Assembly: GCA_002148405.1 (NCBI GenBank)
Contig: MUGG01000121.1
Coordinates: forward strand, 37,401-101,400
Source: Alkalinema sp. CACIAM 70d
GTDB taxonomy: Bacteria; Cyanobacteriota; Cyanobacteriia; Leptolyngbyales; Leptolyngbyaceae
DNA length: 64,000 nt
Direction of reading: 5' to 3'
Below are positions 18,019 through 27,300 of the stretch, piece after piece. The position numbers and the translations under genes were made by a program. A model generated the notes under the pieces. The model was given only the letters and a program-made list of their open reading frames with translations, searched no databases and was not told the origin of the DNA. The number at the start of each line of letters is the position of its first letter. Position 1 is the stretch's first letter.

Positions 18019-19874
18019 TCCAGTGAGCCTCCTTCAAGCTGACCTCCCTGGTTCGAAAAATGTTCTGGGGTGCTCAGCAGGATTGGGATGGCAAAGGAAA
18101 ACCGACTGCCGATGCCGATCGCACTGTCTAGCCAAAACGGTAGACCATGTTGGGACAAAATGCTGCGGCAAATGGCAAGTCCCAACCCCGTTCCCCCTTT
18201 CTTCCGGGAATCGGAGGCATCAATCTGTTGAAAGGGTTCAAAAATCGTTTGCTGCTTCTCTTCTGGAATCCCTCGACCTTCATCCTGAACAGTGACCAGT
18301 AATGCTGGAAAGTCTAATGGAGAATAGTTGATGGAATCTTGGGATAGTAATTTATTCGCACTGTCTATTCGCTCAACGCCAATCCAAATAGTAGAACCTC
18401 GATCGGAAAACTTAATTGCGTTACTCAACAAATTAATCAACACTTGAATGAGTCGATCTCGATCTGCCAAAACTATTGCACTAATGGACGATACTTGAAG
18501 CTGGATTCCTGCCTGTTGTGCCATGGTTTGCATCACTGCAATGGATTGCTGCACAATTTCAGCAATATCGCAGGGTTTTTGCGTCATGGCGATTTTACCA
18601 GACTTGATCTGTTCCATATCCAAGATATCGTTAATCATCCTAACCAAGCGATCGGTATTACTAGCTGCAATCGTTAGCATCTGTTGCGCTTCTTCGCATT
18701 GTAGGGAGAGCTTGCCACTGGCCAGTAAATCCAAGGCTCCCGCGATCGCTGTTAAGGGGGTACGCAATTCATGGCTCACGATCGAGACAAATTCATCCTT
18801 GAGACGATCCAGTTCCCGCCGATCGCTAATGTCCCGCCCCACGGCTTGAATCTCGATCATCTGCCCTGCATCGTCAAAAATAGCGCGATTCGTCCATTGC
18901 TGCCAGCGCAGTTGGCCGGAGGCCATGATCACCCGATGCTCGATCTGCACCATCGGACAATTTAGATTGAGTTGAGCCAAATGCTGGGTCAGTATTGCCT
19001 GATCTTCTGGGGCAATCAGGGGGATAAACGACTGGTTGATTAGATCGGCTGCCTTCCGATCAAAGTAACGGCAGTAGGCTTGATTGACAAACGTTAAAGT
19101 TCCATCGGGTCGAAACCGACAAATGAGTTCCGTCTGATCTTCCACAATGGCGCGGTATTGGGCTTCCCGTTCCTGCAATTTTTGATCGGCTAATTTGCGA
19201 GCCTGTAAATCCAGCACGGTCGATCGACTCATGGCGTAGTTCCCGTTGTTGTCAAAAATCGCCGTAGCATTAATCAATATGGGAAAGGTTGTACCATCCT
19301 TGCGTTGCATCCAGAATTCTGCATCCTTGATCCACCCTCGCTGCTTCAGTAATTCAAAGGATGCTAACCAAGGTTCTACGCTCTCTGGTGCAAGCAGTTC
19401 GGTAAATTTTTTACGATCGATGACTTCATAGCGGCTATAGCCCAGCATATTGAGTTCTGTATCGTTCAACATCACCACCGTGCCGTTGGCATCCACGGAG
19501 TGATATCCACAGGGAGCATTATTATAGAGATCTTGGATCGCTTCGATATATTGCTGAAGGGCTAATTCCGTTTGGTGCCGGACTTGGATTTGCTGAGTTA
19601 ATTTAGCGTTGATGGATTCCACTTGGCGCGCCGAACGCTGGCTAATTTGCACTAAGCGTAATGCCCACACTATCAAAATCGTTACACTAGCACCCACTCC
19701 AACGATCGTCCAGAGAATCAAGCGTTCATCTTGGAGATTGGGGAGGGGCATGAGGGATTGCCACAGATGCCAGAGCAAAAAGACTACCGTCACCCCTAAC
19801 AGCCAAGGCAGCACCTCCGCAGGATGGGGATGCCAGTTGCGTTTATTGTTAGACGGACTCCACAGCCTTGGCAT
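18015..19874 (-). CDS. Membrane PAS-PAS sensor histidine kinase
   Basis: A 619-residue kinase. Two membrane helices lie near residues 24-42 and 53-72 with almost no loop between them, so sensing is probably cytoplasmic. Two PAS domains follow (about 110-225, with CGYHSVDANGTVVMLN; about 240-355, with ICRFRPDGTLTFVNQAYCRYF), then HisKA with His368 (VSHELRTPLTAI) and HATPase with DEGRGIPE and GGTGLGLA. It is the middle gene of a three-gene operon: the multi-domain regulator is 10 bp upstream and a receiver overlaps its end. PAS ligands (heme, flavin, redox) cannot be told from sequence. Confidence 0.92.
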   Translation of the reverse strand: MPRLWSPSNNKRNWHPHPAEVLPWLLGVTVVFLLWHLWQSLMPLPNLQDERLILWTIVGVGASVTILIVWALRLVQISQRSARQVESINAKLTQQIQVRHQTELALQQYIEAIQDLYNNAPCGYHSVDANGTVVMLNDTELNMLGYSRYEVIDRKKFTELLAPESVEPWLASFELLKQRGWIKDAEFWMQRKDGTTFPILINATAIFDNNGNYAMSRSTVLDLQARKLADQKLQEREAQYRAIVEDQTELICRFRPDGTLTFVNQAYCRYFDRKAADLINQSFIPLIAPEDQAILTQHLAQLNLNCPMVQIEHRVIMASGQLRWQQWTNRAIFDDAGQMIEIQAVGRDISDRRELDRLKDEFVSIVSHELRTPLTAIAGALDLLASGKLSLQCEEAQQMLTIAASNTDRLVRMINDILDMEQIKSGKIAMTQKPCDIAEIVQQSIAVMQTMAQQAGIQLQVSSISAIVLADRDRLIQVLINLLSNAIKFSDRGSTIWIGVERIDSANKLLSQDSINYSPLDFPALLVTVQDEGRGIPEEKQQTIFEPFQQIDASDSRKKGGTGLGLAICRSILSQHGLPFWLDSAIGIGSRFSFAIPILLSTPEHFSNQGGQLEGGSLE

Positions 19875-19884
19875 GACCCACCTC

Positions 19885-22038
19885 CTAGAAATTCACCGGG
19901 GCTTCCTGGTGCCGTCGCACCCGAGGGCTCAATCGGTTTTGATGCAGGGATTGTTGGGCCGTTTGGTACAAACTCGCCAGAGTTTGGCCATCCTGAGGTG
20001 TGGTAGCAATTCCAATATTCAAGGTCACTTCAAAAGGAAAACTTTGCTCCGGAACCAAGACTTGGTCGTGTAGGGATTGCACCGCATCGAGGAGTCGTTG
20101 CATCGCTCCCATAACTGTCGTACCGTACATTCCCACAACAAATTCTTCGTTGCCCCATCGCCCTACTAAATCTTCACTCCGGAAGGTTTGTTTCAGCAAC
20201 TGCCCACAGCGCTGCAACACTTGATCGCCCATCGCAGAGCCATAGTAATACTGAATGTCTTGGAGCTGAGCAATCTCTAACAATGCAAGGCAAAAGGGCT
20301 TGTTGTGGCGTTCAGACAGCGCTAAAAATTTGGTCAATTCTTCGCTCACTTTGCGCTGATTGGTGACGCCTGTTAAAGGATCGATTTCTGCAAGACTGCG
20401 CAACAGGCGCGATCGCTCCAGTCGATTGAGGATCCGAGTCACCAGTTCCGGCCCTGCAAAGGGTTTGCTGACCCAGTCATCGGCTCCTGCTGCAAATCCC
20501 CGGTGCATTGTTTCCGCATCTGTACGGGTCGTCAGGAACAAAATCGGCAAGCTGCTCCATTGCTGAGAGTTGCGCAAGGTTTGGCAAAGACTAATTCCAT
20601 TGCTTTGGGGTAAGTCCACATCCAAAATTAACAGTTGGGGGCTGTGTTCCTGCAACTTTGCCCATAGGTGTTCCGATCGATCGCAAGTAATCACCTGAAA
20701 GCCCCACGGTTGTAACAGCGTTTCCAGGGCATGCAAGGTGCTCCCATCGCTGTCTAAAACCATAACTGTTGCCGCAATGGTTTCGGGATGTTGGGGGAGG
20801 GGAATGACGAGCTCTTCCAGTTCAATGGACTGCTGGAATGTGAGAGAAGGGGACTGCTGGGGCTGACTGGATGACGGTTGACTGGATGACGGTTGGCTGG
20901 ATGACGGCTGACTTAAGGTTAATGTCAGTTGTTCGATCGTCTGGCGCAACGTTTGGACTTGGGACTCCAAGCGATCGAGAACCCTGGGTTGATCGAGCCA
21001 GTCTCCTGCCCAACCGCCTTGAAACGTCCGCTCCACTTGCTGGGCTATGGCCGAACCTGCATCCGCCCCAAACATGCCTAAAGTGCCCACCAATTTATGA
21101 GCCTGTTGGCTGGCTTGTTCTGCCAGTTCAGCATCCAATCGCCCTTGGCGGAGCGCCCCGATCGCTTGATCCAAGAGTGTTAAACGGGCTTGTAGTTGGG
21201 GTTGGGATTGTTGCCAGATTTCGCTCATGCCCTGCTGCAACGATGTCGATAGTTCTGGGGATGGCTGCTCCAGCGAAGGGGGAAAAACTGGGGGAGGGGA
21301 GGTGAAGGCGGGTGAATTTAAAGTGGGTGCCTGGGAAGACTGCGTCTCCAAGGTCAGCCGATTTGGAGGGGTTCGGAGGCGATAGCCAATGCCATAGACC
21401 GTTTCGATCGGATCTGCCGTAATGCCTGCTTTTCTGAGTTTGTGGCGCAACCCTTTAATGTGAGATCGGATCGTATCCTCCGTGGGTGGGGTATCTAAGG
21501 CCCACAGGTGGTCAATCAAAGCACTGGAGCTATAAATTCGTTGAGGGTTGCGAAGCAACAATTCCAGTAAACTGTATTCCTTCGGGGTTAACTTGAGGGG
21601 CTGCTGCTGCCAAGACACAACGCAGGTACTGGGATCGAGTTCTAAGTCATTCCATTTCAATGTAGGCGGCAAAACGGCATGGCCCCGGCGCAGCAGGGCT
21701 CGTACCCGTGCCAGGATCTCTTCAATATCAAACGGTTTAGTGACGTAATCATCAGCCCCTGCATCCAGCCCCCGAATCAAATTTGTGCGGGCGTCCTTTG
21801 CCGTCATAAATAGGATAGGGGTGGTATCTCCCTGCGATCGTAGCTGTTTGCAAAAACTCAGCCCATCCAGTTCCGGCAGCATGACATCTAACAAAATCAA
21901 GCTGTAGCTCAAACTACTCGCGAAATCCCAGCCTAATTTGCCATTATTAGCGACATCAACGACATAATGCTGTTCAGTTAACGCTGTAGTGAGTGTTTCT
22001 GCAATGAGTTCATCATCTTCAACAATCAGAATTCTCAT
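19885..22038 (-). CDS. Five-module response regulator: REC-wHTH-Hpt-REC-GGDEF
   Basis: A 717-residue regulator. Receiver 1 has Asp51 (LILLDVMLPELDG) and KPFDIEE; an OmpR-type winged helix (about 128-222) ends in TVYGIGYRLR. After a Pro/Ser-rich linker an Hpt-like helix bundle (about 265-350) carries the histidine in QQAHKLVGTLGMFG. An SSSQP repeat linker (15-bp units at 20867-20911) leads to receiver 2 (LLILDVDLPQSNG, VSKPFAGP) and a GGDEF domain with DPLTGVTNQRK. The GGDEF signature reads GNEEF, so diguanylate cyclase activity is uncertain. It combines DNA binding, phosphotransfer and a possible c-di-GMP output in one chain. It is the first gene of the operon with the PAS kinase and single receiver. 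Confidence 0.9.
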   Translation of the reverse strand: MRILIVEDDELIAETLTTALTEQHYVVDVANNGKLGWDFASSLSYSLILLDVMLPELDGLSFCKQLRSQGDTTPILFMTAKDARTNLIRGLDAGADDYVTKPFDIEEILARVRALLRRGHAVLPPTLKWNDLELDPSTCVVSWQQQPLKLTPKEYSLLELLLRNPQRIYSSSALIDHLWALDTPPTEDTIRSHIKGLRHKLRKAGITADPIETVYGIGYRLRTPPNRLTLETQSSQAPTLNSPAFTSPPPVFPPSLEQPSPELSTSLQQGMSEIWQQSQPQLQARLTLLDQAIGALRQGRLDAELAEQASQQAHKLVGTLGMFGADAGSAIAQQVERTFQGGWAGDWLDQPRVLDRLESQVQTLRQTIEQLTLTLSQPSSSQPSSSQPSSSQPQQSPSLTFQQSIELEELVIPLPQHPETIAATVMVLDSDGSTLHALETLLQPWGFQVITCDRSEHLWAKLQEHSPQLLILDVDLPQSNGISLCQTLRNSQQWSSLPILFLTTRTDAETMHRGFAAGADDWVSKPFAGPELVTRILNRLERSRLLRSLAEIDPLTGVTNQRKVSEELTKFLALSERHNKPFCLALLEIAQLQDIQYYYGSAMGDQVLQRCGQLLKQTFRSEDLVGRWGNEEFVVGMYGTTVMGAMQRLLDAVQSLHDQVLVPEQSFPFEVTLNIGIATTPQDGQTLASLYQTAQQSLHQNRLSPRVRRHQEAPVNF
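20867..20911 (-). repeat. 15-bp in-frame tandem repeat (3 units)
   Basis: CTGGATGACGGTTGA and two near copies head to tail. On the coding (minus) strand they encode an SSSQP linker repeat between the Hpt and second receiver modules of the five-module regulator. Confidence 0.9.
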
Positions 22039-22393
22039 GGTGAAAGCACCGCCGATGAATTGCGTAAAGGAGAATAGCTATGGGGCAATGTTGAAGTATA
22101 GGCAACTCGAAGGAGATGGATAGAAAACTAGACTCATATCTAAACTAAATCTAAACCCAATCTTGCAAATTGCTCATTTTAAGTGATCGATTTGCTGATT
22201 TTAGAGCATTTAGCTAGACTCACTTGCCCCGATCGCTGCTAAGGCAATGATTGGGTATAGCAAAGCAATAAATTGTTGCATTGCAGGGTAGAAACAAAAA
22301 ATAACAACTTAAACCTTGTTAACTTCAATTTCAATCCATTAAGTAAGCATTGAAAGAACGTTTAGCACCCGTAAAATATAGCCCCTAGTTGTT

Positions 22394-22438
22394 GCACAAT
22401 CCTAAGCTGCACAACCCCAAGCTGCACAATCCTAAGTT
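22394..22438. repeat. 15-bp tandem array (3 units)
   Basis: GCACAATCCTAAGCT, GCACAACCCCAAGCT, GCACAATCCTAAGTT head to tail, followed by a weaker fourth match (GATACAATC). Confidence 0.9.
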
Positions 22439-22908
22439 GATACAATCTCCGACAAACTTCCGAGGATTGTCTCCCGGAGGATTGATGACAAACCTGGATA
22501 ATCTGAGTAAATGTATAAGCATCTCTGTGTAACACTTTGACCGATCGTTTACGAGAACGCAAGTTAGATTTGACACTTTCTCAAAGTGTCCCATACTCAA
22601 AAGGGGCTTGCTACAGCACAGAGTTGGATCAAGCGAACCGATCGTCCCCTAGGTGCGAGTCCTTGCAAGATGCAGTGGGAGGACTGGAAGGATCCGTGTA
22701 GATTGGGACAGGGGTAGGGACAGCAATGATCAAGCCTAGGATGTCATTATTACAACATGACTTGGCTGAATCACTGAGAGCTTAACAAACTGCATAGTAT
22801 GCGAAATTCTTGCCTAGGGCCGTTATTGTGGATACAACTGGGCAAAATTGGGCAATTCGCTTCCCTGAATTTTCGTGGGAAGGAAGGGTTACATTTTTTT
22901 CGTGACAT

Positions 22909-22970
22909 AATGATGGCCTGACGGAACAATGGCCTACCAAAATGATGGCCTGACGGAACAATGGCCTAAC
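22909..22970. repeat. 30-bp direct duplication just upstream of the pseudokinase gene
   Basis: A 30-bp segment starting AATGATGGCCTGACGG occurs at 22909-22938 and again at 22941-22970 with one mismatch near its end. Each copy itself holds two related halves (AATGATGGCCT / AACAATGGCCT). It ends 19 bp before the ATG at 22990 and so lies in the leader or promoter. Confidence 0.85.
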
Positions 22971-22989
22971 GGAAAGTGATCGCCTTGCT

Positions 22990-25389
22990 ATGATTGGGCA
23001 ACTGCTAGCAGATCGGTTTCAAGTCACGCAAATTTACGAAGCAGGAAATGGCTTTCTTGCCTCAGATACCCATCGTCCGGGGTATCCCTGCTGCGTCATT
23101 CAAAAACTCCCCATGCCCACAGGCAACCCGCAGGCGTTTCAAATTGCCAAGCTGATTCTGGAGCAGCGGCTTGAAGCGATCGCTCGACTGGGTAAATATC
23201 CCCATTTACCTGGATTGTTGACCTTTTTTGAGCAAGATCAGCAGATTTACTTGGCAGAGGAGTGCGTGGCGGGGCACCCCCTCAGTCAAGAATTGCAACA
23301 GCCCTTGCCGGAACCGCAAGTGATCCACTTGATGTTGGAACTGCTGGATATCTTGGTCTTTTTGCATCGCCATGAAGTGATTTTGCGAGGCTTGTATCCT
23401 GATAATTTGCTGCGGCGACAGTCCGATGGCAAGTTGGTGCTGATTAATTTATTAGTTTTGCCTCTCAAAGATCCCGCCTCAACCCACACCCCCGCCCGCC
23501 CCGACCCAAAGCCCTATCTTCCCCCAGAGCAACTGGCAGGCAACCCTCTCTTTAGCAGCAATCTCTATTCAGTCGGCATGATTGCGATTCAAGCTCTGAC
23601 CGGGCTGACGCCAGAGGAGCTTCTGCTAATCAAGCCACAGTGGCAGGGGAAAACTACCGTCAGTCGGGATTTAGCGGAAGTGATCGATCGCCTGACTTGC
23701 GTGAATCCTAAACAGCGATATCCCTCTGCAATGATTGCGCGGCGCATTCTGAAAAATCTGCTCATGGATGAAGATCCCACCACCGATCTCCCCCCACCTT
23801 GTTCTCCCCAGCGGCGATCGCCGGTGCCCCCCTCTACATTGAATTCTACTCATTCAAATAGTTTAGAAGTCAACTATTTGCCCCGCCAAGATTCTGACTC
23901 GATCGAAGGTCACTCTGAAGGTCACTCTGAAGGTTACGCGGCTGTTCAGCCTGTGGGGGCGGTTGCGAGTCCCCAAGCCCAGCGGAATGGGGCCCGGAAT
24001 GGCACAATGACCCAAAGCCCCGACTCCCTACAATCGAGCTTACTGCGTCAGGGAAGACCGCAGAGGCATCATCCCTTGGAACACCTACGGGAAGCTGCGG
24101 TGGAAACGAACACTCCGGCATCCCAGACGACTGCTAATCTCCCGACAGACGGGGTAGATGTAGCAGATATGCCAGCGGGGGCGATCGTGGGGTTTGAGCC
24201 GACCGCCTTGCAACTCGACGTCAATCCTGCGGCGCGGTTGACTGTCCCGGAGTCGGCGCGACCCGAAGTCACCCCCCTCCAACCCATTCCGACAATCGCC
24301 CCCGCCGCACCCGCGCCCCAAGCGACGAGCCACCAGGGTTCACGGCAGCCACCGGGAGAGCCCCCGGTTTCCCAACCGGTTTCCGCGCCCGCGCCGCCCC
24401 ACCGTTCTTGGCTATCTTGGGGAATGATGGGGTGGATTGTTGCAGGTTGCTTTGGCTTGACTACGGCTTGGCTAGGATGGCGATACCAAGTGCCCCAAGG
24501 TTGGTTAGCGGGGTACTTTCACCAAGCAGGCTTAAACCAGAGTCTGCAAGGGAACTATCGGGCGGCGCTGCAAAGTTTCGATCGCTCAATTGCGTGGAAT
24601 GGATCGGATGCCCAAACCTATTACGATCGGGGGGTCGCATTTTATCGCTTAAAGGATCTGCGGCGGGCTTTAGAAGACTTTACCCGAGCCATTCAATTAA
24701 ATGGAAAAGATGCGCGGGCTTTTTTCCAACGGGGTAATATTCGCTTGAGCCTTGGGGATCCACAGGGAGCCGTCGGAGACTATAACCAAGCCATTCAGTT
24801 AAACGGTGAATTGCCGGAAGCCTATGTCCAACGGGGGCAGGCGCAGTCAGCTTTGGGAAAATCGGGCTTGGCCTTAAAGGACTACAGTAACGCCATTCGC
24901 CTAGAGCCAAATTTAGCAGCGGCCTATATTAATCGATGTCTGACCCGATCGAATTTAGCAGATCAAGCAGGAGCCATTTCCGACTGTACCCAAGCGGCTA
25001 GCATTGATCCCAACTTAATTTCGGCCTACCAAAATCGGGGACTGTCCTACCACCGGACGGGCAATCTGCAGCAGGCGATGGCGGATTTAAATGTGGCGAT
25101 TAAGTTGGATGGAGAAGATGCCAAATCCTATTACCAGCGGGGCTTGCTGCGGATGGATCTCGACGATCGTGCTGGCGCAATTGCGGATTTCAATACCGCG
25201 ATCCAGTTTCGCCCCGATCATGCCTTTGCCTACTATCAACGGGCCTTAGTGCGATCTCAGCTGGATGATCAAGAAGGTGCCATTCAGGATTTAGAGCGGG
25301 CCGCAAAGTACTGTGTCGATCAAGGGATGACGGGCTGCTATCGGGATGCACAGTATCAACTAAAGCGCCTTAAAAATGCAACGGAATAG
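22990..25389 (+). CDS. Membrane Ser/Thr pseudokinase with C-terminal TPR repeats
   Basis: A 799-residue protein with a kinase-fold N-terminus (about 8-265) in which the catalytic residues are lost: the HRDxKPDN loop reads LRGLYPDN (131-139; His to Leu, Asp to Gly, Lys to Tyr) and DFG reads NLL (153-155). Lys39 (VIQKL) may be the remaining ATP-site lysine. A Pro/Ser/Gln-rich linker (~270-470) leads to one membrane helix near 476-494 and about eight TPR units (~505-785), by topology probably outside the cytoplasm. It is likely a scaffold or allosteric partner, not an enzyme. It is 1.9 kb upstream of the related intact receptor kinase gene. Confidence 0.88.
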   Translation: MIGQLLADRFQVTQIYEAGNGFLASDTHRPGYPCCVIQKLPMPTGNPQAFQIAKLILEQRLEAIARLGKYPHLPGLLTFFEQDQQIYLAEECVAGHPLSQELQQPLPEPQVIHLMLELLDILVFLHRHEVILRGLYPDNLLRRQSDGKLVLINLLVLPLKDPASTHTPARPDPKPYLPPEQLAGNPLFSSNLYSVGMIAIQALTGLTPEELLLIKPQWQGKTTVSRDLAEVIDRLTCVNPKQRYPSAMIARRILKNLLMDEDPTTDLPPPCSPQRRSPVPPSTLNSTHSNSLEVNYLPRQDSDSIEGHSEGHSEGYAAVQPVGAVASPQAQRNGARNGTMTQSPDSLQSSLLRQGRPQRHHPLEHLREAAVETNTPASQTTANLPTDGVDVADMPAGAIVGFEPTALQLDVNPAARLTVPESARPEVTPLQPIPTIAPAAPAPQATSHQGSRQPPGEPPVSQPVSAPAPPHRSWLSWGMMGWIVAGCFGLTTAWLGWRYQVPQGWLAGYFHQAGLNQSLQGNYRAALQSFDRSIAWNGSDAQTYYDRGVAFYRLKDLRRALEDFTRAIQLNGKDARAFFQRGNIRLSLGDPQGAVGDYNQAIQLNGELPEAYVQRGQAQSALGKSGLALKDYSNAIRLEPNLAAAYINRCLTRSNLADQAGAISDCTQAASIDPNLISAYQNRGLSYHRTGNLQQAMADLNVAIKLDGEDAKSYYQRGLLRMDLDDRAGAIADFNTAIQFRPDHAFAYYQRALVRSQLDDQEGAIQDLERAAKYCVDQGMTGCYRDAQYQLKRLKNATE

Positions 25390-25434
25390 TGCAAACTCGT
25401 AAAACGCAGTTTCCTAGGATTCAATCAAGAGGAA

Positions 25435-26796
25435 TTAGACCAGCGTCTTGGCAGGTGGAGAAGCCGCTTCCCCGCTGGATTTGGCGATCGCGTTGGCTAA
25501 CGGGACGTTGCGTTTGAGGTTTTGTTCAATGTTTTGGATCATGATGCGCAGATCGGAGTGTTGCGGCTGGGTATACAGATCGGCGAGGACAATACTGACC
25601 TGTTCAATCCGCCGCATTAATTGACGAGTGGTTTGAATGATTGATTTTTGATCCACAGTTAACAAAGGCGCTTCGGGAATCGTCAGTTCCGCTTGAATCA
25701 AGTGCTCTAACTGCGCCAACACTTCGTCAATATCGCCCACTTGTTGAATGAGCGTTTGAGTTGAGTTCGCACCAATTTGGGCAATTTGAGCCAGATCAGC
25801 AATATTCCCTTTAATTCGATGTAGGGTCTGCCCCATATGGCGATCGGCTTCGCTCGTCTGGTTGACTAATTGGGTAATGTCGCTGATGACTTGGCTAAAT
25901 CCCTCCAAACCTTCGCCACTAAATCGATTGACCAAAATGGCCGTGTGTAAACCCAGGAATCGGGCTTGTTTACTCACCTGCTGGATTAAATTGGACGTGT
26001 TGCGAACGGTTTCTAAATCCTTTGCTAAACCGACACTCGTGGTAATCAGCCGATCGGTACCACTAGCAATCTCAGAAATGTTGTCAAGCGTCTGTTGCAA
26101 CACTTGGCGAATGCGGGTATCCAACAACGACTGAAGCGTCTCTAAACGTTTGTGGAGTTGTTTAACTTCATGGTTCTTCTGGCACAGGTGGGACTGTTGT
26201 CGCTCTAGGTGCTGTTGGTGGTTTTGTAGCACTAGGTTGCGAACGTCGATCGTTTGATTCGCCTCGCTTAACGCCTGTTGAAGCTGTTCCACAGTGGTCT
26301 GATAGTGCAAGAGTTGTTGTTGTTGCGCTGCTTGGACTGTTTGCGCTTGCACTTGGGTCTGGGCCTGCACTTGAGCCTGGGCAACCAATAGATCGCGCAG
26401 ATCCACCATGCGTAAACTGCCATCCCGAAACCGTAGAACCAGCGGATCAAGGGTAACCGGGCTCCTGCGCTGGAGCGCTTGGTCAGCGGCTTCTGGAATG
26501 CTACAGGTATCCGAGACAATGAGGGGTGGATCTTGCTCCAGAGAGAGTAATTGCTGAATCGCCGTTGTTTTGGCGAGGGGCCGCTCCAGCATAATGCGCT
26601 CAAAAAAGAACGATCGGGACAGAACCGCCAAAAGTTGCTCCTGATGCATCACCAGTACCCCTGGAAGTTGAGGTTGCGCCTTAAACTGGGTCACTACGAC
26701 GGAAAGCGGTGTGGTCGGTAGAACTTGAAAATCATGGAGCGGTAGAAAACCAACGGTGCTCGTGGGCACAACAGGAGATGCAGACGACATATTCAT
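25435..26796 (-). CDS. Soluble MCP-like coiled-coil protein with CBS-like N-terminus
   Basis: A 453-residue protein without a membrane segment. The N-terminal ~140 residues (PLSVVVTQFKAQPQLPGVLVMHQEQLLAVLSR) resemble a CBS-type pair. A long Gln-rich coiled coil (145-235) leads into a helical hairpin: QVSKQARFLGLHTAIL followed by GEGLEGFSQVISDITQL aligns with the tip of chemoreceptor signalling domains (AxQTNLLALNAAIEAARAGE / GFAVVA). The invariant Glu and several contact positions differ, so coupling to CheA/CheW is doubtful. It lies between the pseudokinase (convergent, 45 bp) and the receptor kinase (divergent), suggesting a shared signalling function. The start may be either ATG at 26796 or 26790. 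Confidence 0.7.
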   Translation of the reverse strand: MNMSSASPVVPTSTVGFLPLHDFQVLPTTPLSVVVTQFKAQPQLPGVLVMHQEQLLAVLSRSFFFERIMLERPLAKTTAIQQLLSLEQDPPLIVSDTCSIPEAADQALQRRSPVTLDPLVLRFRDGSLRMVDLRDLLVAQAQVQAQTQVQAQTVQAAQQQQLLHYQTTVEQLQQALSEANQTIDVRNLVLQNHQQHLERQQSHLCQKNHEVKQLHKRLETLQSLLDTRIRQVLQQTLDNISEIASGTDRLITTSVGLAKDLETVRNTSNLIQQVSKQARFLGLHTAILVNRFSGEGLEGFSQVISDITQLVNQTSEADRHMGQTLHRIKGNIADLAQIAQIGANSTQTLIQQVGDIDEVLAQLEHLIQAELTIPEAPLLTVDQKSIIQTTRQLMRRIEQVSIVLADLYTQPQHSDLRIMIQNIEQNLKRNVPLANAIAKSSGEAASPPAKTLV

Positions 26797-27300
26797 TGAG
26801 GAACCCCCGCCCGTCGGGCTAATGGTTCGTGACGTAAATTAATTTTCTTGTAGACCAGATTCTTGTAGACCAGAGCCTGATATGGAACACAGTTTCGTGA
26901 CACCAATGCTGAATACACCCCTTTCAAACCAGTTCCGTAGCGGCGATCCATTGGCAAACAACGATCGAAAACCGTCAATCACTACCAGAGATCTCACTAT
27001 CCGCCAAAACTTCGCTGCAAACGCTGAAACAATAGAACTGGCGCTTAAACCGATGCATGGAACGATCGAGCCTTGCCCGATCAAAAATTCTCTGAGTGTC
27101 AGATATGGCGTCACCAACAGGGTATCACAGGGACTTACACACGTTCTATTTGCAGCGTAACAAAAATTCGCTCTAGTCTTGCGAAATCTGCGGGAATTCC
27201 TCCGTTCTTGAGAAGGCTTGTGGAGGAGGAATCCATCCGATCGGGCGATGAGCGCCTACAATGCCAATATTCATCCATAGACTGCTGGGTCAGAGGGGCA
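26797..27300. other. Divergent promoter region
   Basis: About 500 bp between the MCP-like gene (minus) and the receptor kinase gene (plus). A short direct repeat (TTCTTGTAGACCAGA) occurs at ~26847 and ~26861. The reading frame of the kinase gene is open through part of this region, but its protein family starts at 27301. Confidence 0.5.

Larger units (their letters stand above)
22039..22989. other. 950-bp intergenic region with two tandem arrays
   Basis: Divergent spacer that must hold the promoters of the minus-strand regulator operon and the plus-strand pseudokinase gene. It contains a 15-bp array of three units at 22394-22438 and a 30-bp duplication at 22909-22970. Short minus-strand frames at 22362-22600 only translate the array and neighbouring DNA and are not called. 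No RNA gene is recognised. Confidence 0.5.

Noticed and set aside
22394..22438. Possible CRISPR or iteron array
   Set aside because: Units are directly adjacent with no spacers and only three copies, and no cas or replication gene is near; a plain tandem repeat fits better.
22362..22600. Two short minus-strand frames
   Set aside because: They largely translate the 15-bp tandem array and show no conserved pattern.
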